From positions 190,407 to 254,406 of the forward strand of contig CALGIJ010000021.1 in the NCBI GenBank assembly GCA_937915545.1: DNA of 64,000 bases, given 5' to 3'. Shown piece by piece: positions 26,606-35,990 of the stretch. This stretch comes from an uncultured Desulfobacterales bacterium (lineage in GTDB: Bacteria > Desulfobacterota > Desulfobulbia > Desulfobulbales > Desulfocapsaceae). The notes below the pieces were generated by a model. The model saw only the letters and a program-made list of their open reading frames with translations, did no database searches and was not told the origin of the DNA. Both the position numbers and the translations under genes were made by a program. Numbering within the stretch: the first letter of the stretch is position 1; each line of letters opens with the position of its first letter.

Positions 26606-29224
26606 ATGAATATCACAAAAAAAGTTCTCTATGCCACCCTGGCGCTAACCCTTTCCACGGCCATGCCAGTCTCCGCCGCGGTCTGTGCTTCGGGCTCCAA
26701 GGCCAGCGATTGCCCGGCAAGCACGGCCCATAAATCCGATCATAAAAAGGATGAAAAACAAGCCCCGGCGGCGGTGGGAACAGCCGTTCATAGCGAAGGG
26801 ACTGCCGATCTGGGCAGCGCCAGCAACCACGAACACGTGGTCGAGGTCAAGGTCAAGGAGCATAAGACCGAGAGCACCGCCAGTGCCCCGAGCACCCCGG
26901 ACGTCAAGGTCAAGGAACAGAAAACAGAGAGCATGGCGAGTGTCCCCACGGACACGCCGCAGATGCCCATGGCGGTGGATTCCCATGTCAAGCTCCACAA
27001 ATATCATGAGGCCCAGCAGCACGAGGTGCATGTGGTGGAGCATGGCGCGCCGACGGCCAGGTCCCTGCCGGTAAATACGGCGCTACCCGCACCCCCGGCG
27101 AGCGGGGCACAGCCCCATGTGACCTACTGGTATCATTACTATGCCACAAACGACTATATGTCGTCAGTATCTCCGCTTGGGCAAATGGAGTTCAGGAGGA
27201 GGGGATGGATAAACCCCGATGGAACCGTTTCAGAAGCTGGCATGCGACATGGGCTTGTGGCGGTTGTTGATCCTCAGACGCCCCAGCTTGTAGTGCAGAC
27301 AACGCCGACCCTGCTACCGAACAATCATCCGGTCCTCCAGACTTCCGCGAATCCCCCCGCCACTACCTGGCGTGACTTTAAGTATGTCACCGGTCATGGT
27401 CATGGTACTTCATTGCCAGCGGGGCAGATTCGAACATTTGTCGCCGACGGGCATATCGGGCCGGATGGCAGCGTAACCCCCTCGGGCCAAGCCATGGGCA
27501 TCGTTGCCGAGCCTTTTCGAACCAACCCGGTACCCCATCTCGCCACAACCTCGGGGCCGACTCCGACGCCGACTCAGCTGACGGCCCCGACCCGCCAGGG
27601 CTCGGGCAAGCAGTCCAAGGATCAGGTTCCGGATTTTACCGCGCAGACGACGCCGACACCGGACCCGCTCAAAGCGCCCCAGATGGTGCAGACAAGCCCT
27701 GCGGTGCCGCAGCAGATCGTGCAGACGACGCCTGCGGCAACACTACGGCCGGCAGACCATTCTGTGCCCGGAATCAGCTATTTCATAACCGAGTCGACAG
27801 GAAAGGTAAGTCCGCTTACAACGGACGTGCAAAGAAATCCTCTTCTTACAAATCCTGATGGAACCCTGACCCCGAATGCACTCGCTATGGGCATTACCTC
27901 ACAGTTCCAGCAGCCGACCCTCCAGGGCGCGGGCAAGCAGTCCAAGGACCAGGTTCCGGATTTCACAACACAGACGACGCCGACACCGGATGTGATGCAG
28001 GCACCCCAGATGGTGCAGACCACCCCTGCGGTGCCGCAGCAGATCGTGCAGACGACGCCCACCACACCGCTCAGACCTATCGATCATCCTATCAATCCCA
28101 GCCTGGAATATAGAATGCCGACGCACAGTGGCCCAGGCGGTGTTTACGATACACGACTGGCACAACGCAACCCCTTGCTGACCAACCCCGATGGCACCCT
28201 GACGCCGACCGCCATCGCCGGTGGCTGGACCATGCAGCGACTGGCCACTCCCGCCCCGGCCTTGTTGGGTGAGGGTAAGCGGGCCAAGGACCCGGTGCCG
28301 GATTTTACCGCGCAGACAACACCGACACCGGACGCGATAAAGGTCCCTCAGATGGTGCAGACCACCAATGCGGTGCCTCAGCAGATCGTGCAGACGACGC
28401 CCACCACACCGCTCAGGCCTGCTGATCATCCCATCAATCCCAGCCTAGAATATAGAATGCCGACGCACCGCGGCCCGGGCGCTGTCTACGATACACGACT
28501 GGCACAACGTAACCCCTTGCTGACCAACCCCGATGGCACCCTGACGCCGACCGCCATCTCCGGTGGCTGGACCATGCAGCGACTGGCCACCACGGCCCCG
28601 GCCTTATTGGGCGAAGGCAAGCGGGCCAAGGACCCGGTGCCCGAGTATTTCGTACAGACAGGTGCTTCACCAACACTAAGGCCAGTTGAGCATCACGTTG
28701 CTGGCATCACCTACGCTTACACCGATCACACCGGGAGAACAAATCATCCTCCCGCCGCTATGATTCAGAGAAATCCGGCTCTCACCAATCCAGACGGCAC
28801 CTTGACACCCAATGCCATAGCCCAAGGCTGGACGCAGACCGTGCAGGCACCGAACATGGTGCCGCAGCCCCAGGCCACGCCAAACCTGCAGACACCACCC
28901 CAGAATCCCCCTCAGCAGCAGGTGCCCGCCGCGATGACCGTGCAGGCCCCAAACATGGTGCCGACACAACCAGTTCAGCAGTCCGTTTCCACAGTAACAC
29001 ATAGTTTGCACCTCGTGCAAAAAACCAACAAGCCACCGCAACCAACCCGACCAACATCGGAAGAGGCCTTGGCGGGCACACCCGCAGTCGCCCGCCCCCA
29101 TGCCGATCATCTTGTCGAGACCTATCATCCAGTGAAGACCGGCGTGTACCGATACGAAGAAGCGCGGCAGATGAAGGACGACTCCTTCCACCTTATGGTG
29201 CTTGGCTTCCGCGAACCGATGTGA
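26606..29224 (+). CDS. Secreted proline/threonine-rich repeat protein (putative TpsB cargo)
   Basis: I do not recognise a family for this 872-residue protein. It has a signal peptide (cleavage near residue 24), an N-terminal low-complexity, charged region (about 25-150), then repeats of 109-114 residues. Each unit contains a GKxxKDxVPDF/Y motif, PQMVQTTPAVPQQIVQTTP-like stretches, LRPxDH, and LTNPDGTLTP followed by an A..G/W motif. Six copies of the NPDG/GPDG motif occur. A proline/glutamine-rich linker and a distinct 100-residue C-terminus follow. TPS cargo proteins carry NPNG-like motifs but this one lacks a recognisable TPS domain. It is encoded 12 bases after tpsB and 4 bases overlapping the next frame; secretion to the surface is inferred. 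Confidence 0.7.
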   Translation: MNITKKVLYATLALTLSTAMPVSAAVCASGSKASDCPASTAHKSDHKKDEKQAPAAVGTAVHSEGTADLGSASNHEHVVEVKVKEHKTESTASAPSTPDVKVKEQKTESMASVPTDTPQMPMAVDSHVKLHKYHEAQQHEVHVVEHGAPTARSLPVNTALPAPPASGAQPHVTYWYHYYATNDYMSSVSPLGQMEFRRRGWINPDGTVSEAGMRHGLVAVVDPQTPQLVVQTTPTLLPNNHPVLQTSANPPATTWRDFKYVTGHGHGTSLPAGQIRTFVADGHIGPDGSVTPSGQAMGIVAEPFRTNPVPHLATTSGPTPTPTQLTAPTRQGSGKQSKDQVPDFTAQTTPTPDPLKAPQMVQTSPAVPQQIVQTTPAATLRPADHSVPGISYFITESTGKVSPLTTDVQRNPLLTNPDGTLTPNALAMGITSQFQQPTLQGAGKQSKDQVPDFTTQTTPTPDVMQAPQMVQTTPAVPQQIVQTTPTTPLRPIDHPINPSLEYRMPTHSGPGGVYDTRLAQRNPLLTNPDGTLTPTAIAGGWTMQRLATPAPALLGEGKRAKDPVPDFTAQTTPTPDAIKVPQMVQTTNAVPQQIVQTTPTTPLRPADHPINPSLEYRMPTHRGPGAVYDTRLAQRNPLLTNPDGTLTPTAISGGWTMQRLATTAPALLGEGKRAKDPVPEYFVQTGASPTLRPVEHHVAGITYAYTDHTGRTNHPPAAMIQRNPALTNPDGTLTPNAIAQGWTQTVQAPNMVPQPQATPNLQTPPQNPPQQQVPAAMTVQAPNMVPTQPVQQSVSTVTHSLHLVQKTNKPPQPTRPTSEEALAGTPAVARPHADHLVETYHPVKTGVYRYEEARQMKDDSFHLMVLGFREPM
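27596..28840 (+). repeat. Tandem in-frame repeats of 327-342 bases inside the repeat protein gene
   Basis: Equivalent points of successive units lie at 27596, 27923, 28265 and 28607, giving periods of 327, 342 and 342 bases (109, 114 and 114 codons). The second and third full units are nearly identical over long stretches, pointing to recent duplication; the fourth is partial and diverged. All periods are multiples of three, so copy number could change without breaking the frame. Confidence 0.85.
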
Positions 29225-29304
29225 GAGAGAACCGCTCTTTGCGGCTACACCCCGTATGCCGGGAAGTCACTTTCGGCTTCCCGGCACGCCCTTCCAGGAA
29301 CAAG

Positions 29305-30048
29305 ATGAATATCTCTAGCGCTCTATTTTCCCTTCTCACCACCCTGCTGTTCGCGTCTCTGCCAGTCGCCCATGCCGAGGAGATCACCACCCAAGCCGTT
29401 CACTTCGCCAAGGGCCATTCTTCGGCGACCCTCAAGGGAGCGATCAAGGGACGGCAGACCATCGACTACACCCTGCGCGCCAAAGCCGGCCAGACGATGA
29501 GCGTCAAGCTGCAATCCGCGCACGGCGCCAATTATTTCAACGTGCTGCCGCCCGGATCAAACAACGTTGCGATCTTCATCGGGTCGACGGGCGGCAACGA
29601 GTGGACAGGGGCGCTGCCCGCCGACGGCGAATACACGATTCGAGTCTATCTTATGCGCAGTGCGGCGAGGCGCAATGAGTCGGCACCCTATACCCTGACG
29701 GTTGGCATCACCGGCACGCCGCAGGCCTCCGACTTCGGCAAGGCCCCTGCCGGCGATGCCAAGGTTAAAGGCACGCCGTACCATGCCACAGGCCCGCTAC
29801 CCTGCTCGCTCGGGAGTGACCAACCCATGCAGTGCGAGTTCGGGGTTATCCGTGGCAAACCCGGCAACGCCGAGGTGCATATCACCCCACCGGGCGGGCT
29901 GAAACGCGTCCTGATCTTCATGGGTGACAAGGTCAGTACCGATGCCGGCGAAACGATCAAGGCAAGCAAAGATGAGTATGATTGGACTATCGAGGTCAAT
30001 GACTACGAGCACTACACGGTTCCAGAGGCGGTGATCTCGGGGGGCTGA
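29305..30048 (+). CDS. PliG-like (g-type lysozyme inhibitor-like) periplasmic protein
   Basis: A 247-residue exported protein with a signal peptide (cleavage after AHA, near residue 24). The first domain starts VHFAKGHSSATLKGAIKG and ends with GEYTIRVYLMRSAARRNE and YTLTVGI, strongly resembling PliG/YcgK, the periplasmic inhibitor of goose-type lysozyme, and related PPC-like beta-sandwich proteins. A second conserved domain of about 85 residues contains CEFGVIRGKPGNAEVHI and NDYEHYTVPEAV. It may protect the wall against lysozymes or stabilise surface proteins. The start has an AGGAA box; the frame opens earlier but without a signal sequence. It follows the repeat-protein gene. Confidence 0.72.
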   Translation: MNISSALFSLLTTLLFASLPVAHAEEITTQAVHFAKGHSSATLKGAIKGRQTIDYTLRAKAGQTMSVKLQSAHGANYFNVLPPGSNNVAIFIGSTGGNEWTGALPADGEYTIRVYLMRSAARRNESAPYTLTVGITGTPQASDFGKAPAGDAKVKGTPYHATGPLPCSLGSDQPMQCEFGVIRGKPGNAEVHITPPGGLKRVLIFMGDKVSTDAGETIKASKDEYDWTIEVNDYEHYTVPEAVISGG

Positions 30049-30200
30049 GGGATGGAAAAGCCTCTCCCCCTCGCCGTCGAGTAAGACGATTGCCAAGTCC
30101 CGGCAAACATGGTAGTTGAGACGGATGCCCTTGACCCCGGTGGCGACCCGACGGGTGGCGACCGCAACACTCCCCATTCTCCCGATTTTCGGAGGTGCCG

Positions 30201-31730
30201 ATGCTCCTTCATCACACCTTTATCGACGTCGCCAAGCGATTCGGCAAGAAGCTCGCCATCCATGATTTCACCACCAACCGCGAGCTGACCTACTCGCGTG
30301 CGTTGATCGCCTGCTTCATCCTCGTCGGCTATTTCCGCAAGCTCGACCCGGGCTTCACCGGCATCATGCTGCCCACCTCGGCCGGCTGCATCCTCGCCAA
30401 GATCGCCACCCTGATGAGCGGCCGCATCCCGGTGATGATCAACTACTCCACCGGGGCCGAACACAATGCCCGCTACGCCCAGCGCAAGTGCGACTTCCGC
30501 ACCATCATCACCTCCAAGGGCCTGCTGGAGAAGATCGAGTGCCCCCATGTCGACGGCATGATCTACCTCGAGGACCTCATGGCCGGGGTCACCAAGATGC
30601 AGAAGCTGGTGGCCGCCCTCACCGCCCTTTTGCCGGCAGGGCTGCTCAAGAAAATCACCCATCAGGGGCAGGAGGACGATACCGCCGTCATCCTCTTTAC
30701 CAGCGGCAGCGAAAAGGACCCCAAGGCGGTGCAGCTCACCCACAGAAATCTTCGCGCCAACGTCGAGGCGGTCGGCCCGATCTTCAATTTCAGAAGCGAA
30801 GACATCTTCATGTGCACCCTGCCCTACTTCCACGTCTTCGGTCTGATGTCCACCTTCTGGCTGCCGATCCACCATGGCATGACCATGCTCACCTACGCCA
30901 ACCCGCTGGATTTCAAGAAGGTCTGCACCATCATCCGCGAGCACAAGGCGACCTTCATCGTCGGTACCCCGGCCTTCTTCTGGGGCTACCTGCGCAAATC
31001 CGAGGATGGCGACTTCGCCTCCCTGCGCATCGCCATGACCGGTGCCGACAAGTGTCCCGACGCGTTGCGCGAAGGCTTCAAGACGAGGCACAACATCACC
31101 CTCTACGAGGGCTATGGGGCCACCGAATGCTCGCCGGTTATCTCCGTCAACACCCCGGAGTTCAACCGCCCCGGCTCGGTGGGCAAGCCCATCCCGGGCC
31201 TTGCCGTGCGCATCGAGAACTATCAGACCGGCGCCGAGTGCGCCCTCGGCGAGGACGGCCGCATCCTCGTCAAGGGCGAAAGCGTCATGAAGGGCTACTT
31301 CAACGACTTCGAGCAGACCTCGCTGCACATCCGCAACGGCTGGTACGACACCGGCGACATGGGCAACATCGACGAGGACGGCTACCTCTGGCATGTCGGC
31401 CGCCTCAAGCGCTTCGTCAAGATCGGCGGGGAGATGGTCTCGCTGGTCAAGATCGAGGACATCCTCGAGAAATACCTGCCCGAGGACAGCCACTGCTGCG
31501 TGGTGGAGATCCCCGACGCCATCAAGGGGGCGAAGATCGTCGCCGTGGTCACCACCCCGCTGGACGAGAAGGCGACCCTCAAGGACATGGCCAAGCACCT
31601 GCCGACCATCTCCCTGCCGAAGATCTTCCTCGTCTGGGAGAACCTCCCCAAGATGGGCAGCGGCAAGATCGATTTCCGCACCATCTCGGAGATGGCCAGA
31701 GAGCAGTTGAGCCGCAAGTCCCTGTCCTGA
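30201..31730 (+). CDS. AMP-binding acyl-CoA/acyl-ACP synthetase (Aas C-terminal-like)
   Basis: A 509-residue ANL-superfamily enzyme. The phosphate-binding loop is FTSGSEKDPKAVQLTHRN, the adenine site YEGYGATECSPV, the hinge region YDTGDMGNIDEDGYLWHVGR and the C-terminal catalytic Lys in GSGKIDFRT. It adenylates a fatty acid and passes it to CoA, ACP or a lysophospholipid; overall it is most like the acyl-ACP synthetase part of Aas. GGAGG (30191-30195) places the start at this ATG rather than at the GTG 6 bases upstream. The ABC permease gene follows 31 bases later. Confidence 0.85.
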   Translation: MLLHHTFIDVAKRFGKKLAIHDFTTNRELTYSRALIACFILVGYFRKLDPGFTGIMLPTSAGCILAKIATLMSGRIPVMINYSTGAEHNARYAQRKCDFRTIITSKGLLEKIECPHVDGMIYLEDLMAGVTKMQKLVAALTALLPAGLLKKITHQGQEDDTAVILFTSGSEKDPKAVQLTHRNLRANVEAVGPIFNFRSEDIFMCTLPYFHVFGLMSTFWLPIHHGMTMLTYANPLDFKKVCTIIREHKATFIVGTPAFFWGYLRKSEDGDFASLRIAMTGADKCPDALREGFKTRHNITLYEGYGATECSPVISVNTPEFNRPGSVGKPIPGLAVRIENYQTGAECALGEDGRILVKGESVMKGYFNDFEQTSLHIRNGWYDTGDMGNIDEDGYLWHVGRLKRFVKIGGEMVSLVKIEDILEKYLPEDSHCCVVEIPDAIKGAKIVAVVTTPLDEKATLKDMAKHLPTISLPKIFLVWENLPKMGSGKIDFRTISEMAREQLSRKSLS

Positions 31731-31761
31731 CAGGCTCGGGCGACTCGGCGCAGCAAATTCG

Positions 31762-32577
31762 ATGGACCTTCGACAGAGTCCTGGGGAGGGCGGCCCCCCG
31801 CGGGCACAACGCTCGCCATTGCCGGTGCTGCTCCAGTTCGCCCTGCTGCTCGGATTGCTCGGCTGGCTGCTTGTCGAGAGCGCCGACAGCATCGGCTACC
31901 ACTGGCAGTGGTACCAGGTGCCGCGCTACCTCTTCACCCGCGGCGAAGACGGCTTGGTGGCCGGCCCCCTGTTGCACGGGCTGCGCCTGACGCTGTTCAT
32001 CTCGCTGGTTTCCCTGCTGCTCTCCCTGGTCATCGGCCTGGCCACCGCCCTGCTGCGGCTGTCAACCTCGCGGGTCGGCCGCCTGCTGGCGGTGTTCTAT
32101 CTCGAGGTCAGCCGCAACACCCCCCTGCTCATCCAGATCTTTCTCATCTACTTCGTCCTCGGCCCGGCCCTCGGCCTCGAGCGGCTGCCGGCCGCCATCC
32201 TCGCGCTCAGCCTCTTCGAGGGGGCCTACGCCTCGGAGATCTTCCGCGCCGGCATCCTCGCCGTGCCGAAAGGGCAGATCGAGGCGGCGCGCAGCCTCGG
32301 CCTCGCCCCGCGCCTCACCTATCGCCTGGTCATCCTGCCCCAGGCCCTGCGCACCGTATTGCCGCCCCTCGCCGGTCAGGCCATTTCGCTGCTCAAGGAC
32401 TCGGCCCTGGTGAGCACCATCGCCATCTACGACCTGACCATGCAGGCCCAGGCCATCGTCGCCGAATCCTACCTCACCTTCGAGATCTGGTTCACCGTCG
32501 CCCTGATGTACTTCACCCTGGCCCTGATTTTGTCGCTTGCGGTTGGCTTTCTCGAAAAGCGACTTAAATTGCCTTGA
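31762..32577 (+). CDS. Polar amino-acid ABC transporter permease (HisMQ/GlnP family)
   Basis: A 271-residue inner-membrane permease with a long N-terminal segment and five to six helices. It carries the family's VSRNTPLLIQIFLIYF motif and the EAA loop (EAARSLGLAPRLTYRLVILPQA) that docks to the ATPase. Together with the receptor at 32641 and the permease at 33500 it forms an amino-acid importer. No ATPase gene is present in this cluster, so an unlinked one must serve it. Confidence 0.87.
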   Translation: MDLRQSPGEGGPPRAQRSPLPVLLQFALLLGLLGWLLVESADSIGYHWQWYQVPRYLFTRGEDGLVAGPLLHGLRLTLFISLVSLLLSLVIGLATALLRLSTSRVGRLLAVFYLEVSRNTPLLIQIFLIYFVLGPALGLERLPAAILALSLFEGAYASEIFRAGILAVPKGQIEAARSLGLAPRLTYRLVILPQALRTVLPPLAGQAISLLKDSALVSTIAIYDLTMQAQAIVAESYLTFEIWFTVALMYFTLALILSLAVGFLEKRLKLP

Positions 32578-32640
32578 AAACGGCTCTTAACGCCACGAGA
32601 AGAGCAGACTCCCCGTCTTCCCCACCAAAGGAGGTACCCC

Positions 32641-33474
32641 ATGAGCATGCAGCGCCTGTTGGCACCGTTGATCCTCGTTTTCGTCGTTCTCCTCTTCGCC
32701 ACCCCAGAGGCCAGAGCCGCGTCGCCACAGCAGGAGCTGGTCGCCGCCAGCACCGTCGAGGCGGTCAAGAAGCGCGGCGTGCTCAAGGTGGGCATGGACA
32801 TCTTCCAGCCCTGGGCGATGAAGGACAAGAATGGCAAGCTCATCGGCTTCGAGATCGACGTCGCCACCCGCCTCGCCAAGGACATGGGCGTCGAAGTGGA
32901 GTTCGTGCCCACCGCCTGGTCGGGGATCATCCCGGCCCTGCTCACCGGCAAATTCGACGTCATCATCGGCGGCATGGGCATCACCCCGCAGCGGGCCCTG
33001 CAGGTCAACTTCACCGAGCCCTACGATCACTCGGGCATGAGCATCGTCGCCCACCGCCAGCTGGCCGCCGGCTTCAACTCGCTGGAGAGCTTCAACCGCC
33101 CCGAGGTGCAGATCGCCGTCAAGCTCGGCACGACTGCCGCCGCCGCTGCCAAGAAATACTTCCCCAAGGCGCAGCTGCGCATGTTCGACGCCGAGCCCCA
33201 GGCCTACCAGGAGCTGCGCAACGGCAAGGTGCACGCCGTGGTCGGCTCGGCGCCCCGCCCCACCTACGAGGCGGTGGAGTACGCCGACAGCCTGTTCCTG
33301 CCCGTTGAAGGCACCTTCACCCAGGAACCGATCGGCTTCGCCCTGCGCAAGGGCGACCCGGACAGCCTCGCCTTCTTCAACAGCTGGATCACCGTGGTCA
33401 AGCTCGAGGGCTGGCTGAAGGAGCGGCACGCCTACTGGTTCGGCGGCAAGGACTGGGCGAGCCAGGTGGAGTAG
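32641..33474 (+). CDS. Polar amino-acid ABC transporter substrate-binding protein
   Basis: A 277-residue periplasmic receptor of the SBP_bac_3 family with a signal peptide (cleavage near residue 26). It has the typical start of the fold, VKKRGVLKVGMDIFQPWAM, followed by GFEIDVATRLAKDMG and FDVIIGGMGITPQRALQVNF, where the Arg and Asp residues bind the amino-acid backbone. An AAAGGAGGT ribosome-binding site, much stronger than those of the permeases, suggests higher expression. The two permease genes flank it. Confidence 0.9.
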   Translation: MSMQRLLAPLILVFVVLLFATPEARAASPQQELVAASTVEAVKKRGVLKVGMDIFQPWAMKDKNGKLIGFEIDVATRLAKDMGVEVEFVPTAWSGIIPALLTGKFDVIIGGMGITPQRALQVNFTEPYDHSGMSIVAHRQLAAGFNSLESFNRPEVQIAVKLGTTAAAAAKKYFPKAQLRMFDAEPQAYQELRNGKVHAVVGSAPRPTYEAVEYADSLFLPVEGTFTQEPIGFALRKGDPDSLAFFNSWITVVKLEGWLKERHAYWFGGKDWASQVE

Positions 33475-33499
33475 CCCCCGCTCGGCCCCTGTCCCGTTC

Positions 33500-34411
33500 A
33501 TGATCGCCCCGAAGAAGCCCGCGCTCACCGCGCTCGATGTCGTCCTCCTGCTGGTGACGGCGGGCTTTCTCGCCTATGTCGGCTACCGCCTCTTCTTCGC
33601 CCTCAACTACAAGTGGAACTGGGGGGTGATCGCCACCTACCTGGTGCGCTTCGACGAGGCGACGCAGCGCTATACGACCAACGTGCTGCTGCAGGGCTTT
33701 GTCACCACCGTCAAGCTGAGCCTGTGGGGCACGGTCCTCGCCGCCCTGTTCGGCCTGCTCGTCGGCCTGATGCGGCTCTCCCCCAGCCTGCTGCTGCGCC
33801 TCCTCGGCCGCGCCTATGTCGAGGCCATCCGCAACACCCCGCCCTTGGTGCTGGTGTTCATCTTCTACTATTTCGTCAGCGACCGCCTGCTGGGGGCACT
33901 CGGCGTCGAAGACCTGGTGCGGAGCAGCGGCGAGGCCATGCGCGGCCTGCTCACCCTGCTCTTTGCCGAGGCGCGGCTGGTCGTCCCCTTCCTCTCCGGG
34001 GTGCTGACTCTGGCCCTCTTCCAGGGCGCCTATATCGCCGAGATCGTTCGCGCCGGCATCGAGGCGGTCGACCGGGGGCAATGGGAGGCGGGGCGCGCAC
34101 TGGGCCTCTCGGAACGGCAGCTGCTGCACCGGGTGGTCATGCCCCAGGCGACGCGGATCATGCTGCCGCCGCTGGCCAACGAGTTCATCAACACCATCAA
34201 GTGGTCGTCCATCGTCTCCATCATCTCCATTCAGGAGCTGACCTTCCAGGGGCTGCAGGTGATGGCCTCGACCCAGGCGGCCATCGAGGTGTGGCTGACC
34301 ATCTCGCTGATGTATCTGCTGCTCTGCCTGACGCTCTCCCTGGGAGTGCGCCGGCTGGAGAGCCGCTTCGCCCGCGCCGACGGCGCCCACCCGGAAACCG
34401 TGCCCCGCTGA
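33500..34411 (+). CDS. Polar amino-acid ABC transporter permease (HisMQ/GlnP family)
   Basis: A 303-residue permease, the second of the pair. An N-terminal helix (about 12-32) and extra periplasmic loop precede the core helices; it has AIRNTPPLVLVFIFYYF and the EAA loop (WEAGRALGLSERQLLHRVV). An insertion of about 30 residues near 130-165 makes it longer than usual. It starts 26 bases after the receptor gene and is followed by an MFS gene 42 bases later. Confidence 0.87.
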   Translation: MIAPKKPALTALDVVLLLVTAGFLAYVGYRLFFALNYKWNWGVIATYLVRFDEATQRYTTNVLLQGFVTTVKLSLWGTVLAALFGLLVGLMRLSPSLLLRLLGRAYVEAIRNTPPLVLVFIFYYFVSDRLLGALGVEDLVRSSGEAMRGLLTLLFAEARLVVPFLSGVLTLALFQGAYIAEIVRAGIEAVDRGQWEAGRALGLSERQLLHRVVMPQATRIMLPPLANEFINTIKWSSIVSIISIQELTFQGLQVMASTQAAIEVWLTISLMYLLLCLTLSLGVRRLESRFARADGAHPETVPR

Positions 34412-34452
34412 TGCCGCCAGCGCCGTCGCCCCCTTTGCCAGAGGATCGCCCC

Positions 34453-35790
34453 ATGCCCACCGCCGCCTCCCCTTTTTCGATCGCCAACGTCAGGCTGTTC
34501 ATCGCCTTCCGGGTGTTCTTCAACGCCCGCTTCTACTACCCGGTCTTCACCATCCTCTTTCTCGACTATGGCCTGACTCTCGAACAGTTCGCCCTGCTCA
34601 ACACCGTCTGGGCCATGGTCATCGTCCTTGCCGAGGTGCCTTCCGGGGCCCTGGCCGACATCCTCGGCCGCAAGTACCTGCTCGTCGGCACGGCGGTGAT
34701 CATGACTGCCGAGATGTGCCTGCTGGCCTTCGTCCCCTTAGGCAACCCCACCCTGATCTTTGCCGTCTTCCTCGTCAACCGCGTCCTCTCCGGCCTCGCC
34801 GAGGCCATGGCCAGCGGCGCCGACGAGGCCATCGCCTACGACTCCCTGCTCGCCGAGGGCCGCGCCGAGGACTGGCCGCGGGTGCTCAGCGTGCAGATGC
34901 TGCTGCGTTCCATCGCCAGCGTCGTCACCATGACCGCCGGCGCCTTGATCTACGACCCGAATGTCGTCAACCGCCTGCTGCGCCTGCTGGGCAGCGCAAC
35001 CGTGGTCGACCAGCAGGTGACCATGCGCTTCCCCATCTACCTCACCCTGGTGCTGGCCGTACTCGCCACCGGCTGCGCCCTGGCGATGCGCGAGAAGCAT
35101 AGCGCCTCCCACGGCAATCACCTCGCCACCGCCCGCGCCGCCCTCGGCAAGATCCTCCAGGCCGGCAAGTGGCTGGCCAGATCGCCCTTCGCCCTGGCGA
35201 TCATCCTCTTCGGCACCCTCTACGACCATGTGCTGCGCATGATCGTCACCCTCACCAGCCAGTATTTCCGCGCCATCGAACTGCCCGAGGCGAGCTTCGG
35301 GCTGATCGGCTCGGCCATTTCCCTGGTCGGCCTGGCGGCACCGAAGATCGCCGAACGAATGGTGGCCAACAACACCCCGATGGCCAATATGTGGTGGGTA
35401 TCCGGACTGTCGCTGCTCGCCCTCGCCGGACTCAGCCCCTTCTTTCCCTACTATGGCCTGCTGCCCATGGGCCTGGTGTTTCTGGTAATGATGCTCGTTT
35501 CCTTCTTCACCAGCCACTACCTCAACATGGTCACCGAGTCGCACCAGCGCGCTACCGTGCTCAGCTTCAAGGGCCTGGCCTTCAACCTCGCCTATGGCCT
35601 CATCGGCGTCTTCTTCGCCACGGCGATTGCCGAGCTGCGCCACGGCGGCCTCGCCGAGGACATCGCCTTCCGCGAGGTGATAAGTTACTTCCCCTGGTAC
35701 GCCCTGGCGGGGATCCTCCTTACCCTCCTCTTCTGCTGGTACCGGCTGCGCAAGAGCGGCGACCGCGAGCGGGTATGCCGGAGGGGCTGA
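34453..35790 (+). CDS. MFS transporter
   Basis: A 445-residue membrane protein with about 12 hydrophobic helices. The loop between helices 2 and 3 reads GALADILGRKYLLVG, the classic MFS DxxGRK motif. The central region has a cytosolic loop (about 215-245). The rest gives no clue to the substrate. The chosen ATG follows a weak GAGG box; the reading frame extends far upstream, but only from here does the protein look like an MFS member. Confidence 0.8.
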   Translation: MPTAASPFSIANVRLFIAFRVFFNARFYYPVFTILFLDYGLTLEQFALLNTVWAMVIVLAEVPSGALADILGRKYLLVGTAVIMTAEMCLLAFVPLGNPTLIFAVFLVNRVLSGLAEAMASGADEAIAYDSLLAEGRAEDWPRVLSVQMLLRSIASVVTMTAGALIYDPNVVNRLLRLLGSATVVDQQVTMRFPIYLTLVLAVLATGCALAMREKHSASHGNHLATARAALGKILQAGKWLARSPFALAIILFGTLYDHVLRMIVTLTSQYFRAIELPEASFGLIGSAISLVGLAAPKIAERMVANNTPMANMWWVSGLSLLALAGLSPFFPYYGLLPMGLVFLVMMLVSFFTSHYLNMVTESHQRATVLSFKGLAFNLAYGLIGVFFATAIAELRHGGLAEDIAFREVISYFPWYALAGILLTLLFCWYRLRKSGDRERVCRRG

Positions 35791-35863
35791 CGGCGGTTGG
35801 CGGGGGCCGGAGCCTCATGCGGCCCTCCCCCGCATCGCGCATTTTTCTTAGAATATTTGCCGC

Positions 35864-35892
35864 TTGCAGTTCAGGAAACGACCTTTTATAGT
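35864..35892 (+). promoter_or_regulatory. Candidate promoter of nikR
   Basis: TTGCAG (35864-35869), a 17-base spacer and TATAGT (35887-35892) form a plausible sigma70-like promoter about 98 bases before the nikR start. No NikR-type GTATGA...TCATAC palindrome is visible here, so autoregulation is not supported. Confidence 0.4.
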
Positions 35893-35990
35893 GGGTTGCG
35901 GGTCGCGGTTGGCGTCGCTCGCAGAGAAAACGCCACGCGGCCCGTCCCCGTGCCACAGCTGCTTGTCCATCACCATGAGGAGGTGCCCAC

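Noticed and set aside
27596..28840. Regular repeats considered as a CRISPR array
   Set aside because: Units are over 300 bases, in frame and coding; no short repeat-spacer pattern.
30012..31892. 626-codon open frame antisense to the acyl-CoA synthetase
   Set aside because: Shadow of a conserved enzyme gene; no start signal or family motifs.
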